NCBI RefSeq assembly: GCF_902498995.1
Contig: NZ_CABVLY010000014.1
Span: 1-64,000 of the forward strand
DNA from: Burkholderia anthina
GTDB lineage: Bacteria > Pseudomonadota > Gammaproteobacteria > Burkholderiales > Burkholderiaceae
Length of the DNA: 64,000 bases
Direction of reading: 5' to 3'
Below the pieces are notes generated by a model. It saw only the letters and a list, made by a program, of their open reading frames with translations. It made no database searches and had not been told where the DNA came from. How positions within the stretch are numbered: position 1 is the stretch's first letter; each line of letters begins with the position of its first letter. Shown in pieces: positions 43,854 to 52,870 of this stretch. Made by a program: the position numbers and the translations under genes.

Positions 43854-44911
43854 TTACGTGCCGCGCGCATCGGACGCCGCCGCCCGCTCGGGGCCAGCCG
43901 GCACATTCAGCCGTTTCAACGTTTCCGCCCGCTCCGCATTCTGCGGCTCGATCTTGCGCGCCTGCGCGAACGCATCGCGCGCTTCATCCTGCCGCCCCAG
44001 CTTCCACAGCACTTCCCCCTTGTGCGTCAGGCCGGTCGCCCGCGCATCGCGCGCATCGCCGTCGTCGTCCTTCGCGAAGATCGCGATCGAGCGGTCGAAC
44101 CACGCGAGCGCTTCGTCGTTGCGGCCGAGGCGATACAGCGCCCAGCCCTTGCTGTCGAGCGCATACGCATCGTCCGGCGATTGCGCGAGATGCGCGTCGA
44201 TCATCGCCAGCCCGCGATCGACTTCGACGCCCGCGTCGACGAGCCGGTAGCCGATGTCGTTCAGGCGGTTGTCGGGAATCTCGCCGAGGTCGAGCACGGC
44301 AGCCACGCGGCCGGCGTCGCGTTGCGCGATCGCCAGCGACAGCAGCTTGGCGACGATCTGTTGCCGCAGTGCGCTGCCGATCCGCCCAGCATCCCGGTAT
44401 GGAGATTGACGTTGCGCGGCGTGCGCGATTGCACGTAGTACGTGTAGCCGTTCGCATCCGAGTAGCCGCACGCCAGATATTCATGCTCGACATCCAGTAC
44501 GTACGGGAAGCTGCCGAGCGGCGTGTCGCCGGACGGGCCGACCAGCCGGAACGATTCGCCCAGGTCGCCTTCGCCGATGATCGGGTTGAACACCCATTGC
44601 TTTTGCGGATGCGATGTCGGCAGACGGATCCGGACGGTGCGCCCGGCGGCATCGGTCGTGCCGAAGATCACGCTGTCGTGCTGGCCCGGCTTGACGGGCA
44701 GGCCCGCGATGACCTGGCCCGGCAGGAACAGCCGGTATCGCGCATTCGGCGGCGGCTGGTGCGTGACGGGGTCGCGCAGCACGAACCGATGAACGTAAGC
44801 GCCTTTGCCGAGCGACGCCGCCGGCGCGAGCCAGGTGCGGGCGTGGGCCGCGGGCAGCGCGGCGCAGCCGATGGCGGCGGCAATGCATGCGGCGAAAAAG
44901 CGCGATGTCAT
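43854..44911 (-). pseudogene. Secreted TPR-repeat protein gene broken by a frameshift
   Basis: Two overlapping frames together make one protein. The upstream frame (from the ATG at 44911) has a signal peptide ending near 'AAHA' (about residue 24) and a domain through 'TPRNVNLHTGMLGG', then turns to Arg/Ser/Pro-rich noise. The next frame picks up at about 44390 with 'SALRQQIVAKLL' and continues as TPR-like helices to the TAA at 43854. One inserted base near 44375-44400 would restore a 352-residue protein. It could be a true inactivating deletion or a sequence error. The function of the intact protein is unknown; the TPR part suggests protein contacts in the periplasm. Confidence 0.8.
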
Positions 44912-45101
44912 ATGAATGCGGTTTTATCTGTAAATGTGTAATTGACCGATGGCCGGTAATGCATCGAATGCGTTGCGCAGTCTTCTAGGAACGGCGCGCC
45001 ATGGCCGGTCATTTTCGATGGAAACCGCCGGGTCGTTCAGCGCGATTCGACACGGGCGCCGCCCAACGTTTCGATGCTCGGGGATACCCGCGGAGCGGAC
45101 C

Positions 45102-45117
45102 GGGAAAGCACCTTCCC
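45102..45117. promoter_or_regulatory. LacI-type operator-like palindrome (14/16)
   Basis: GGGAAAGCACCTTCCC differs from the palindrome of the glycan locus at only two positions. It lies about 90 bases upstream of the FNR-like box of the nar operon. It may bind the same LacI protein or a relative, or be coincidence. Confidence 0.35.
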
Positions 45118-45189
45118 GCGCGCAGCATAGCGGGGGATACGGCTCAGTCGGTCCCCATTTCAAGTTGTTGCGCACGGGCGAACGATCTC

Positions 45190-45231
45190 GTGATTTGTAT
45201 CAAGCCGTGATATGTTGATCCGAAAGACAAT
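45190..45231 (+). promoter_or_regulatory. FNR/ANR-like box and -10 region of the nar operon
   Basis: GTGAT-TTGT-ATCAA at 45190-45203 matches 9 of 10 positions of TTGAT-N4-ATCAA. GACAAT at 45226-45231 would be the -10 box, giving a start near 45238 and the box at about -41.5, the class II arrangement used by E. coli narG. The leader to the narG ATG is then about 120 bases. Confidence 0.65.
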
Positions 45232-45357
45232 TCCCTCGATCCGGACGAAAGAAACGAATACGGACGGAACAGGCGAAATCCGATCGTCCTTTACAACCGG
45301 TATTTCGCCTCCTTAAATAATCAGGGTCTGCCAAGAGACCGGAAAAACGAGATCCCC

Positions 45358-48300
45358 ATGAGCCATTTCCTGGATAGATTGCGTTATTTCTCCACCACGA
45401 GGCCGAGCTTCTCCGACGGACACGGCGCCGTCACGGACGAGGACCGGAAATGGGAGGACGGCTACCGGCTTCGCTGGCAGCACGACAAGATCGTTCGATC
45501 GACTCACGGCGTGAACTGCACGGGTTCGTGCTCGTGGAAGGTTTACGTCAAGGGCGGGATCGTCACCTGGGAAACCCAGCAGACCGATTACCCGCGCACG
45601 CGCCCCGACATGCCGAACCACGAACCGCGCGGCTGTTCGCGCGGCGCTTCGTATTCCTGGTATCTGTACAGCGCGAACCGGCTCAAGCATCCGATGGTGC
45701 GCAGCGCACTGGTGAAGCTGTGGCGTGAACGCCGCCGCACGCTCGCGCCCGTCGACGCGTGGCGCTCGATCGTCGAGGACGACGACGCGCGGCATGCGTA
45801 CCAGAGCCGCCGCGGGCTCGGCGGCTTCGTGCGCGCGAGCTGGGACGAGGTCAACGAGATCGTGGCGGCCGCAAACGTTTACACGGTCGAGCGGCACGGC
45901 CCCGATCGGGTGGTCGGCTTCTCGCCGATTCCGGCGATGTCGATGGTGTCGTATGCGGCAGGCTCGCGCTACCTGTCGCTGATCGGTGGCGTGTGCCTGA
46001 GCTTCTACGACTGGTATTGCGACCTGCCGCCCGCGTCGCCGCAAACCTGGGGCGAGCAGACCGACGTGCCGGAATCGGCCGACTGGTACAACTCGACGTT
46101 CATCATGATGTGGGGCTCGAATGTCCCGCAGACCCGCACGCCGGACGCGCACTTCCTCGTCGAGGCGCGCTATCGCGGCACCAAGGTCGTGTCGGTGTTC
46201 CCCGACTACTCGGAAGGCGCGAAGTTCGGCGATCTGTGGCTGCACCCGAAGCAGGGCACCGACGCGGCGCTCGCGCTCGCGATGGGCCACGTGATCCTGA
46301 AGGAGTTCCATCTCGCCGGGAAGAGCGACTACTTCATCGACTACTGCAAGCGCTATACGGACATGCCGTCGCTCGTGCGCCTCGTGCCGCACGGCGACGG
46401 CTACGTGCCCGAGCGCCTCGTGCGCGCGTCCGACTTCGACGATGCGCTCGACGAGGCGGCACACCCGGACTGGAAGACCGTGACGATCGACGACGCGACC
46501 GGCGAATTCGTCGTGCCGGTCGGCTCGGTCGGGTTCCGCTGGGGGCAGCAGGCGGACGCCGACAAGGGCAAGTGGAACCTGCGCGGCGAAACGTCGAAGG
46601 GCGCGGCGCTGTCGCCGCGGCTGTCGTGCACGGCCGCGCACGACGAGGTCGTCGACGTGCTGTTTCCGTACTTCGGCAACCAGCCGCACGCGCACTTCAA
46701 GTCGACGGAGCACGCCTCCGAGCTGTCGCGCCGGATCGGCGTGCGGCGCATCGCGACGCGCAACGGCGACATGCTGGTCGCGACCGTCTACGACCTGTTC
46801 GTCGCGAACTACGGGCTCGACCAGGGGCTGGGCGGGCGCGACGTGGCCGCGAGCTACGACGACGATCTGCCGTACACGCCGGCCTGGCAGGAAACGATCA
46901 CCGGCGTGAAGCGCGCGGACGTGATCTCGGTCGCGCGGCAGTTCGCGGAAAACGCGCACAAGACGCAAGGCAAGTCGATGGTGATCATCGGCGCGGGGAT
47001 CAACCACTGGTTCCACATGGACATGTCGTACCGCGCGATCATCAACATGCTGATCATGTGCGGCTGCATCGGCAAGCCGGGCGGCGGGTGGTCGCATTAC
47101 GTCGGCCAGGAGAAGCTGCGTCCGCAGACGGGCTGGACCGCGCTCGCGTTCGCGCTCGACTGGAGCCGGCCGCCGCGCCACATGAACGCGACGTCGTTCT
47201 TCTACGCGCACACCGACCAGTGGCGCTACGACACGATGGACCCGAGCGCGCTGCTGTCGCCGCTCGCGGACAAGACACAATTCCACGGCGCGCCGATCGA
47301 CTACAACGTGCGCGCCGAACGGATGGGCTGGCTGCCGTCCGCGCCGCAGTTGTCGGTGAATCCGCTGAAGGTCGGCGCGACCCTCGGCGACCCCGCCCAG
47401 GCGAGCGCCGACGTCGCGCGGCAACTGAAGGCCGGCACGCTGCAGATGGCGTGCGAGGATCCGGACGCCCCGGACAACTTCCCGCGCAACCTGTTCGTGT
47501 GGCGCTCGAACCTGCTCGGCTCGTCGGGCAAGGGCCACGAGTATTTCCTGAAGCACCTGCTCGGCACGACCAACGGCGTGCAGGGCGAGGATCTCGGCGC
47601 GACGGGCGGCGCCCGGCCCGAGGAAGTGAAGTGGCACGACGAAGCGCCGCGCGGCAAGCTCGACCTGCTCGTCACGCTCGACTTCCGGATGTCGACCACC
47701 TGCATGTATTCGGACGTCGTGCTGCCGACCGCGACGTGGTACGAGAAGGACGACATGAACACGTCCGACATGCACCCGTTCATTCACCCGCTGTCGGCGG
47801 CGGTCGATCCCGCGTGGGAATCGAAGAGCGACTGGGAGATCTTCAAGGGGATCGCGAAGCGCTTCTCCGAGCTGTGCGACGGGCATCTCGGCGTCGAACG
47901 CGACGTGGTGCTCGCGCCGATCGCGCACGATACGCCGGGCGAGCTCGCGCAGCCGTTCGACGTGCAGGACTGGAAACGCGGCGAATGCGAGCCGGTGCCG
48001 GGCCGCACGATGCCGGCGGTGATCACCGTCGAGCGCGATTATCCGAACACCTACGCGCGCTTCACGTCGCTCGGCCCGCTGATGGACAAGCTCGGCAACG
48101 CGGGCAAGGGCATCGGCTGGGATACGAAGGACGAAGTGAAGCTGCTCGGCGCGCTCAACTACAAGGTCGCCGACGGCGCCGCGCAGGGCCGTCCGCGCAT
48201 CGACACCGCGCTCGATGCGGCCGAGGTGATCCTCGCGCTCGCGCCGGAAACCAACGGCGAAGTCGCGGTGAAGGCATGGCGCGCGCTGTCCGGCATCACG

Positions 48301-49131
48301 GGCATCGATCACACGCATCTGGCCGTCGCGCGCGAGGACGAGAAGATCCGCTTCCGCGACATCCAGGCGCAACCGCGCAAGATCATCTCGTCGCCGACGT
48401 GGAGCGGGATCGAATCGGAGCACGTGTCGTACAACGCGGGCTACGTGAACGTGCACGAGCTGGTGCCGTGGCGCACGCTGACGGGCCGTCAGCAGCTGTA
48501 CCAGGATCATCCGTGGATGCGCGCGTTCGGCGAGTCGCTGTGCGCGTACAAGCCGCCGGTCGACACGGGCAGCTACGCGCACATGGTCGGCCAGCGCTCG
48601 AACGGCAACCCCGAGCGCGTGCTGAACTTCCTGACGCCGCACCAGAAGTGGGGGATCCACAGCACCTACACCGACAACCTGCTGATGCTGACGCTGTCGC
48701 GCGGCGGCCCGATCGTGTGGATGTCGGAGGACGACGCGAAGGCGATCGGCGTGGTCGATAACGACTGGATCGAGTGCTACAACTCGAACGGCGCGTTGTG
48801 CGCGCGGGCGGTGGTGAGCCAGCGGATTCCGTCCGGGATGGTGATGATGTACCACGCGCAGGAGAAGATCGTGAACACGCCGGGCTCCGAGATCACCGGT
48901 ACGCGCGGCGGCATTCACAACTCGGTCACGCGCATCGCGCTGAAGCCGACCCACATGATCGGCGGCTACGCGCAGCTGTCGTACGGCTTCAACTACTACG
49001 GCACGGTCGGCTCGAATCGCGACGAGTTCCTGATCGTGCGCAAGATGAGCAAGATCGACTGGCTCGACGGAGAAGAAACCGCGGTCGACCCCACCACGCA
49101 ATACGCGGTTCGCGCTGGAGAAACGTCATGA
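45358..49131 (+). CDS. narG: Respiratory nitrate reductase, alpha subunit
   Basis: A 1257-residue membrane-bound Mo-bisMGD nitrate reductase catalytic subunit, full length (E. coli 1247). It reduces nitrate to nitrite on the cytoplasmic face. The FS0 [4Fe-4S] ligands include H50, C54 and C58 ('HGVNCTGSCSWK'). The Mo ligand is D218 in 'SFYDWYCDLP', equivalent to E. coli D222. The start lacks a Tat signal, as normal for NarG, which uses only a vestigial leader. It overlaps narH by 4 bases. An equally long antisense frame is a shadow. Confidence 0.98.
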   Translation: MSHFLDRLRYFSTTRPSFSDGHGAVTDEDRKWEDGYRLRWQHDKIVRSTHGVNCTGSCSWKVYVKGGIVTWETQQTDYPRTRPDMPNHEPRGCSRGASYSWYLYSANRLKHPMVRSALVKLWRERRRTLAPVDAWRSIVEDDDARHAYQSRRGLGGFVRASWDEVNEIVAAANVYTVERHGPDRVVGFSPIPAMSMVSYAAGSRYLSLIGGVCLSFYDWYCDLPPASPQTWGEQTDVPESADWYNSTFIMMWGSNVPQTRTPDAHFLVEARYRGTKVVSVFPDYSEGAKFGDLWLHPKQGTDAALALAMGHVILKEFHLAGKSDYFIDYCKRYTDMPSLVRLVPHGDGYVPERLVRASDFDDALDEAAHPDWKTVTIDDATGEFVVPVGSVGFRWGQQADADKGKWNLRGETSKGAALSPRLSCTAAHDEVVDVLFPYFGNQPHAHFKSTEHASELSRRIGVRRIATRNGDMLVATVYDLFVANYGLDQGLGGRDVAASYDDDLPYTPAWQETITGVKRADVISVARQFAENAHKTQGKSMVIIGAGINHWFHMDMSYRAIINMLIMCGCIGKPGGGWSHYVGQEKLRPQTGWTALAFALDWSRPPRHMNATSFFYAHTDQWRYDTMDPSALLSPLADKTQFHGAPIDYNVRAERMGWLPSAPQLSVNPLKVGATLGDPAQASADVARQLKAGTLQMACEDPDAPDNFPRNLFVWRSNLLGSSGKGHEYFLKHLLGTTNGVQGEDLGATGGARPEEVKWHDEAPRGKLDLLVTLDFRMSTTCMYSDVVLPTATWYEKDDMNTSDMHPFIHPLSAAVDPAWESKSDWEIFKGIAKRFSELCDGHLGVERDVVLAPIAHDTPGELAQPFDVQDWKRGECEPVPGRTMPAVITVERDYPNTYARFTSLGPLMDKLGNAGKGIGWDTKDEVKLLGALNYKVADGAAQGRPRIDTALDAAEVILALAPETNGEVAVKAWRALSGITGIDHTHLAVAREDEKIRFRDIQAQPRKIISSPTWSGIESEHVSYNAGYVNVHELVPWRTLTGRQQLYQDHPWMRAFGESLCAYKPPVDTGSYAHMVGQRSNGNPERVLNFLTPHQKWGIHSTYTDNLLMLTLSRGGPIVWMSEDDAKAIGVVDNDWIECYNSNGALCARAVVSQRIPSGMVMMYHAQEKIVNTPGSEITGTRGGIHNSVTRIALKPTHMIGGYAQLSYGFNYYGTVGSNRDEFLIVRKMSKIDWLDGEETAVDPTTQYAVRAGETS

Positions 49132-50657
49132 AAGTACGTGCACAGATCGCGATGGTGCTGAACCTCGACAAGTGCATCGGGTGCCATACCTGCTCGGTGA
49201 CCTGCAAGAACGTGTGGACCAGCCGCGAAGGGATGGAATACGCGTGGTTCAACAACGTCGAAACCAAACCCGGCATCGGCTATCCGAAGGACTGGGAGAA
49301 CCAGGACCGCTGGCGCGGCGGCTGGCAGCGGCGCGCCGACGGCAAGATCGAGCCGCGTCTCGGCGGCAAGTGGCGATTGCTCGCGCAGATCTTCGCGAAC
49401 CCGCATCTGCCCGAGATCGACGATTACTACGAGCCGTTCACGTTCGACTACGGCCATCTGCAGGAAGCCGGCAACACGCGCGCGATGCCGGTGGCGCGCC
49501 CGCGCTCGCTGATCAGCGGCCAGCGGCTCGAGAAGATCGAGTGGGGGCCGAACTGGGAGGAAATCCTCGGCGGCGAGTTCGAGAAGCGCGCGAAGGACTA
49601 CAACTTCGAGAACGTGCAGAAGGACATCTACGGGCAGTTCGAGAACACCTTCATGATGTATCTGCCGCGCCTTTGCGAGCACTGCCTGAACCCGGCGTGC
49701 GTCGCGTCGTGCCCGTCGGGCTCGATCTACAAGCGCGAGGAAGACGGCATCGTGCTGATCGACCAGGACAAGTGCCGCGGCTGGCGCATGTGCGTGTCGG
49801 GATGCCCGTACAAGAAGATCTACTACAACTGGCAGAGCGGCAAGGCCGAGAAGTGCATCTTCTGTTATCCGCGGATCGAAGCCGGCCAGCCGACCGTGTG
49901 TTCGGAAACCTGCGTGGGCCGCATCCGCTACCTCGGCGTGCTGCTGTACGACGCAGACCGGATCAGCGAAGCCGCCAGCGCGGAAAACGAGAAGGACCTG
50001 TACGAAGCGCAGCTGTCGCTGTTCCTCGATCCCGAGGACCCGGCCGTGATCGCGCAGGCCGAGCGCGACGGCGTGCCGGCCGCGTGGATCGACGCCGCGC
50101 GGCGCTCGCCGACCTACAAGATGGCGATCGACTGGAAGATCGCGTTCCCGCTGCATCCGGAATACCGGACGCTGCCGATGGTCTGGTACGTGCCGCCGCT
50201 GTCGCCGATCAACTCGGCCGCGAACAGCGGCGCGCTCGGGATGAACGGCTACCTGCCGGACGTCGAATCGCTGCGCATTCCGCTGCGTTATCTGGCGAAC
50301 CTGCTGACGGCCGGCGACGAAGCGCCCGTGAAGCTCGCGCTCGAGCGGCTGCTCGCGATGCGCGCGTTCATGCGCGCGCGTCACGTCGACGGCGTCGACG
50401 CGCGCGGCGTGCTCGACCAGGTCGGACTGTCGCTCGCGCAGGTCGAGGAGATGTACCGCTACCTCGCGATCGCCAACTACGAGGATCGTTTCGTGATCCC
50501 GACGACGCATCGCGAGTATGCGGAGAACGCGTACGACCTGCGCGCGTCGTGCGGCTTCTCGTTCGGCAACGGCTGTTCCGACGGCCGTTCCGAAGCGAGC
50601 CTGTTCAGCCCGAAGAAGGGCAGCAAGACGATTCCGATCCACGAGGCATCCCGATGA
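49128..50657 (+). CDS. narH: Respiratory nitrate reductase, beta subunit
   Basis: A 509-residue iron-sulfur subunit that carries electrons from NarI haem to NarG. Four Cys clusters are present: 'CIGCHTCSVTC' (16-26), 'CEHCLNPACVASCP' (about 184-197), 'CRGWRMCVSGCP' (about 216-227) and 'CIFC ... CSETC' (about 243-265). A Trp replaces one Cys in the third, as expected for the [3Fe-4S] cluster. ATGA overlaps join it to narG and narJ. Confidence 0.98.
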   Translation: MKVRAQIAMVLNLDKCIGCHTCSVTCKNVWTSREGMEYAWFNNVETKPGIGYPKDWENQDRWRGGWQRRADGKIEPRLGGKWRLLAQIFANPHLPEIDDYYEPFTFDYGHLQEAGNTRAMPVARPRSLISGQRLEKIEWGPNWEEILGGEFEKRAKDYNFENVQKDIYGQFENTFMMYLPRLCEHCLNPACVASCPSGSIYKREEDGIVLIDQDKCRGWRMCVSGCPYKKIYYNWQSGKAEKCIFCYPRIEAGQPTVCSETCVGRIRYLGVLLYDADRISEAASAENEKDLYEAQLSLFLDPEDPAVIAQAERDGVPAAWIDAARRSPTYKMAIDWKIAFPLHPEYRTLPMVWYVPPLSPINSAANSGALGMNGYLPDVESLRIPLRYLANLLTAGDEAPVKLALERLLAMRAFMRARHVDGVDARGVLDQVGLSLAQVEEMYRYLAIANYEDRFVIPTTHREYAENAYDLRASCGFSFGNGCSDGRSEASLFSPKKGSKTIPIHEASR

Positions 50658-51349
50658 GCAACGCACCCGACCCGACCTATGCGGCGTTCGCGGCGCTGCT
50701 CGACTATCCCGGCGAAGCGCTCGTCGACGTGCTCGATTCGATCGAAGACCACCTCCGCGAACGCGCGCGCGTGCCGAAAGCGGTGCGCGCGGGTCTCGAC
50801 CGGTTCTTCGCGTACGTGCGCGAGCGCGACCTGCTGACGTTGCAGGAGAACTATGTCGCGCTGTTCGATCGCGGCCGCGCGACGTCGCTGCATCTGTTCG
50901 AACACGTGCATGGCGAATCGCGCGATCGCGGCCAGGCGATGGTCGATCTGCTGCAGATGTACGAGCGGCACGGGCTGGCGCTGAACCCGGGCGAGCTGCC
51001 CGACTATCTGCCCGTGTTCCTCGAATACCTGTCGCGGCTGCCGGCGTCCGACGCGCGCAACCTGCTTGCCGAAACCGGCGAGATCCTGCGCGCGCTGGCC
51101 GGTCAGCTCGCGCAGCGCGGCAGTCATTACAGCTTCGTCGTCGGCGCGCTGCTGCCGATGGCCGGCCTCGCGCCGGTCGACGCGCCGGCCGCCGCGGACG
51201 ACGACGTCGCCGCGGAGCGGCCGAGCGCCGACGATTACCGCGCGCTCGACGCGTCGTATGCGGATGAAGCGGTGCGCTTCGTCGGCGCGGCCACGCCGGC
51301 CGAGCAGACGGTGCGATTCCACGACAAGCGGCCGGCCCGCGGCGCGTAA
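50654..51349 (+). CDS. narJ: Nitrate reductase assembly chaperone
   Basis: A 231-residue TorD/NarJ-family chaperone that holds apo-NarGH for Mo-cofactor insertion and membrane docking. The family motif 'ALFDRGRATSLHLFEHVHGESRDRG' region spans about residues 70-95, and 'ELPDYLPVFLEYL' follows near 115. The start overlaps the narH stop by 4 bases. It is not part of the final enzyme. Confidence 0.96.
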   Translation: MSNAPDPTYAAFAALLDYPGEALVDVLDSIEDHLRERARVPKAVRAGLDRFFAYVRERDLLTLQENYVALFDRGRATSLHLFEHVHGESRDRGQAMVDLLQMYERHGLALNPGELPDYLPVFLEYLSRLPASDARNLLAETGEILRALAGQLAQRGSHYSFVVGALLPMAGLAPVDAPAAADDDVAAERPSADDYRALDASYADEAVRFVGAATPAEQTVRFHDKRPARGA

Positions 51350-51373
51350 GCGCGGGCCCAACTGGGGAAAGAC

Positions 51374-52057
51374 ATGAACGCTTACCTGCATCAGTTCCTG
51401 TTCGGGATCTACCCGTACATCTGTCTCGCGGTGCTGCTGATCGGCAGCCTGATCCGCTTCGACCGCGATCAGTACACGTGGAAAAGCGATTCGTCGCAGC
51501 TGCTGCGCCACGGGATGCTGCGGCTCGGCAGCAACCTGTTCCACTGGGGCATCCTCGTCGTCGTGCTCGGGCACTTCGCGGGCTTCCTCGCGCCGCACTG
51601 GCTCGTGTCGCCGTTCCTGTCGGCGTCCGGGCACCAGCTCGTCGCGATGGTGGCGGGCGGCACGGCCGGCGTCGCGGCGATCATCGGCCTGACGATCCTG
51701 ATCTGGCGTCGTCTCGGCGACGCGCGCATCCGCAACAACAGCCGCAAGTCCGACATCCTGATCGTGCTGATGCTGTGGGTGCAGCTCGCGCTCGGGCTCG
51801 GCACCGTCGTGCTGTCGACGCGCCACATGGACGGCGCGATGTTCGAGCAGCTCACCGACTACGTGAAGGGCGTCGTCACGTTCCGGCCGGACATCGCGAG
51901 CCTGCTCGTCGGCGTGCCGCTGACGTACCGGCTGCATATCCTGCTCGGCTTCACGATCTTCCTCGTGTCGCCGTTCACGCGGATGGTGCACATCTGGAGC
52001 GGCATCGCATCGGTCGCGTACCTGATCCGGCCGTATCAACTCGTGCGCAAGCGCTGA
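51374..52057 (+). CDS. narI: Respiratory nitrate reductase, gamma subunit (cytochrome b)
   Basis: A 227-residue five-helix membrane subunit that takes electrons from quinol. The four haem ligands are visible as H57, H67, H188 and H206, close to E. coli numbering. It starts 24 bases after narJ and is followed at 9 bases by a PPIase gene. Confidence 0.97.
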   Translation: MNAYLHQFLFGIYPYICLAVLLIGSLIRFDRDQYTWKSDSSQLLRHGMLRLGSNLFHWGILVVVLGHFAGFLAPHWLVSPFLSASGHQLVAMVAGGTAGVAAIIGLTILIWRRLGDARIRNNSRKSDILIVLMLWVQLALGLGTVVLSTRHMDGAMFEQLTDYVKGVVTFRPDIASLLVGVPLTYRLHILLGFTIFLVSPFTRMVHIWSGIASVAYLIRPYQLVRKR

Positions 52058-52066
52058 GGAGGCGGC

Positions 52067-52855
52067 ATGAACGACGTTCTCTCCGAAGTCGCGACGGCGC
52101 CGCTGATCGTCAACGATGTCGAGATCGACGCGGCGTCGATCGCGGCCGAAGCCGAGCATCACGACGATGCCCCCGATCCGCTCGACGCGGCCCGGCATGC
52201 GCTCGCGGTGCGCGAGTTGCTGCGGCAACGCGCGGTGTCGCTCGCGCTGATCGAAGAAGGCGTGCCGCTCGGCGATGCGGCGGTCGACGCGCTGCTCGAA
52301 CGCGAGCTCACGCACGTGCCCGAACCGGATCGCGCCGATTGCGAGCGCTACTACGCGCAGCATCCGGCGCGCTTTCGCCGCAACGACATCGTCTATGCGA
52401 GCCACGTGCTGTTCGCGGTGACCGACCGCGTGCCGCTCGCGCCGCTGCGGCAGCGCGCGGAACGCGCGCTCGCCGACGTGGTCGCCGCGCCCGATACGTT
52501 CGAAGCCGTTGCGCGCGCCGCGTCGAACTGCCCGTCGGCGCAGGTCGGCGGCAGCCTCGGGCAATTGCTGCGCGGCGACACCGTGCCGGAATTCGAGGCC
52601 GCGCTGTTTGATACGGAAGGGATCGGCGTGCTGCCGAAACTCGTCAACACGCGTTTCGGTTTTCACATCGTGCGCATCGAGCGCCGCGTGCCGGGCGACG
52701 CCGTGCCGTTCGACGAAGCGGCCGGCCAGATCGCCGCGTACCTGTCGGAGCGCGTGCGGCAGCGGGCGATGCGGCAGTACGTGGCGATACTCGCGGGCGG
52801 CGCGCGGGTCGAAGGCGTGAGCTTCGACGGCGCGAACGGGCCGCTGGTCCAATGA
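52067..52855 (+). CDS. Parvulin-type peptidyl-prolyl isomerase of the nar operon
   Basis: A 262-residue PpiC/parvulin-family protein. The N-terminal 90 residues are helical, as in NifM and SurA-like chaperones, and the rotamase domain covers about 105-210 ('ASHVLFAVTD', 'GGSLGQL', 'FGFHIVRIERR'). It lacks a signal peptide, so it should act in the cytoplasm. Its place between narI and narK implies a role in maturing nitrate reductase, in the way NifM serves nitrogenase. Similar genes occur in nar operons of other beta-proteobacteria and pseudomonads, but the role is not established. Confidence 0.88.
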   Translation: MNDVLSEVATAPLIVNDVEIDAASIAAEAEHHDDAPDPLDAARHALAVRELLRQRAVSLALIEEGVPLGDAAVDALLERELTHVPEPDRADCERYYAQHPARFRRNDIVYASHVLFAVTDRVPLAPLRQRAERALADVVAAPDTFEAVARAASNCPSAQVGGSLGQLLRGDTVPEFEAALFDTEGIGVLPKLVNTRFGFHIVRIERRVPGDAVPFDEAAGQIAAYLSERVRQRAMRQYVAILAGGARVEGVSFDGANGPLVQ

Positions 52856-52870
52856 AACGGGGTTTTGCGT

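Larger units (their letters stand above)
44912..45357. other. Control region upstream of narG
   Basis: A 446-base gap between the divergent TPR pseudogene and narG. It holds a LacI-like palindrome (45102-45117) and an FNR-like box with -10 region (45190-45231), both listed separately. It is distinctly AT-richer from 45170 onward. I looked for NarL heptamers but could not place any with confidence. Confidence 0.6.

Noticed and set aside
44375-44400. Programmed ribosomal frameshifting in the TPR gene
   Set aside because: There is no slippery heptamer, internal Shine-Dalgarno sequence or downstream stem in the usual position, so a simple indel is the better explanation.
45204-45220. A second FNR-like half site (GTGAT...TGATC) next to the narG box
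   Set aside because: The right half does not fit ATCAA, so it is not counted as a separate box.
45313-49101. A 1262-codon open frame opposite narG
   Set aside because: Same artefact; narG is unmistakable on the plus strand, and the antisense product is Arg/His/Val-rich noise.
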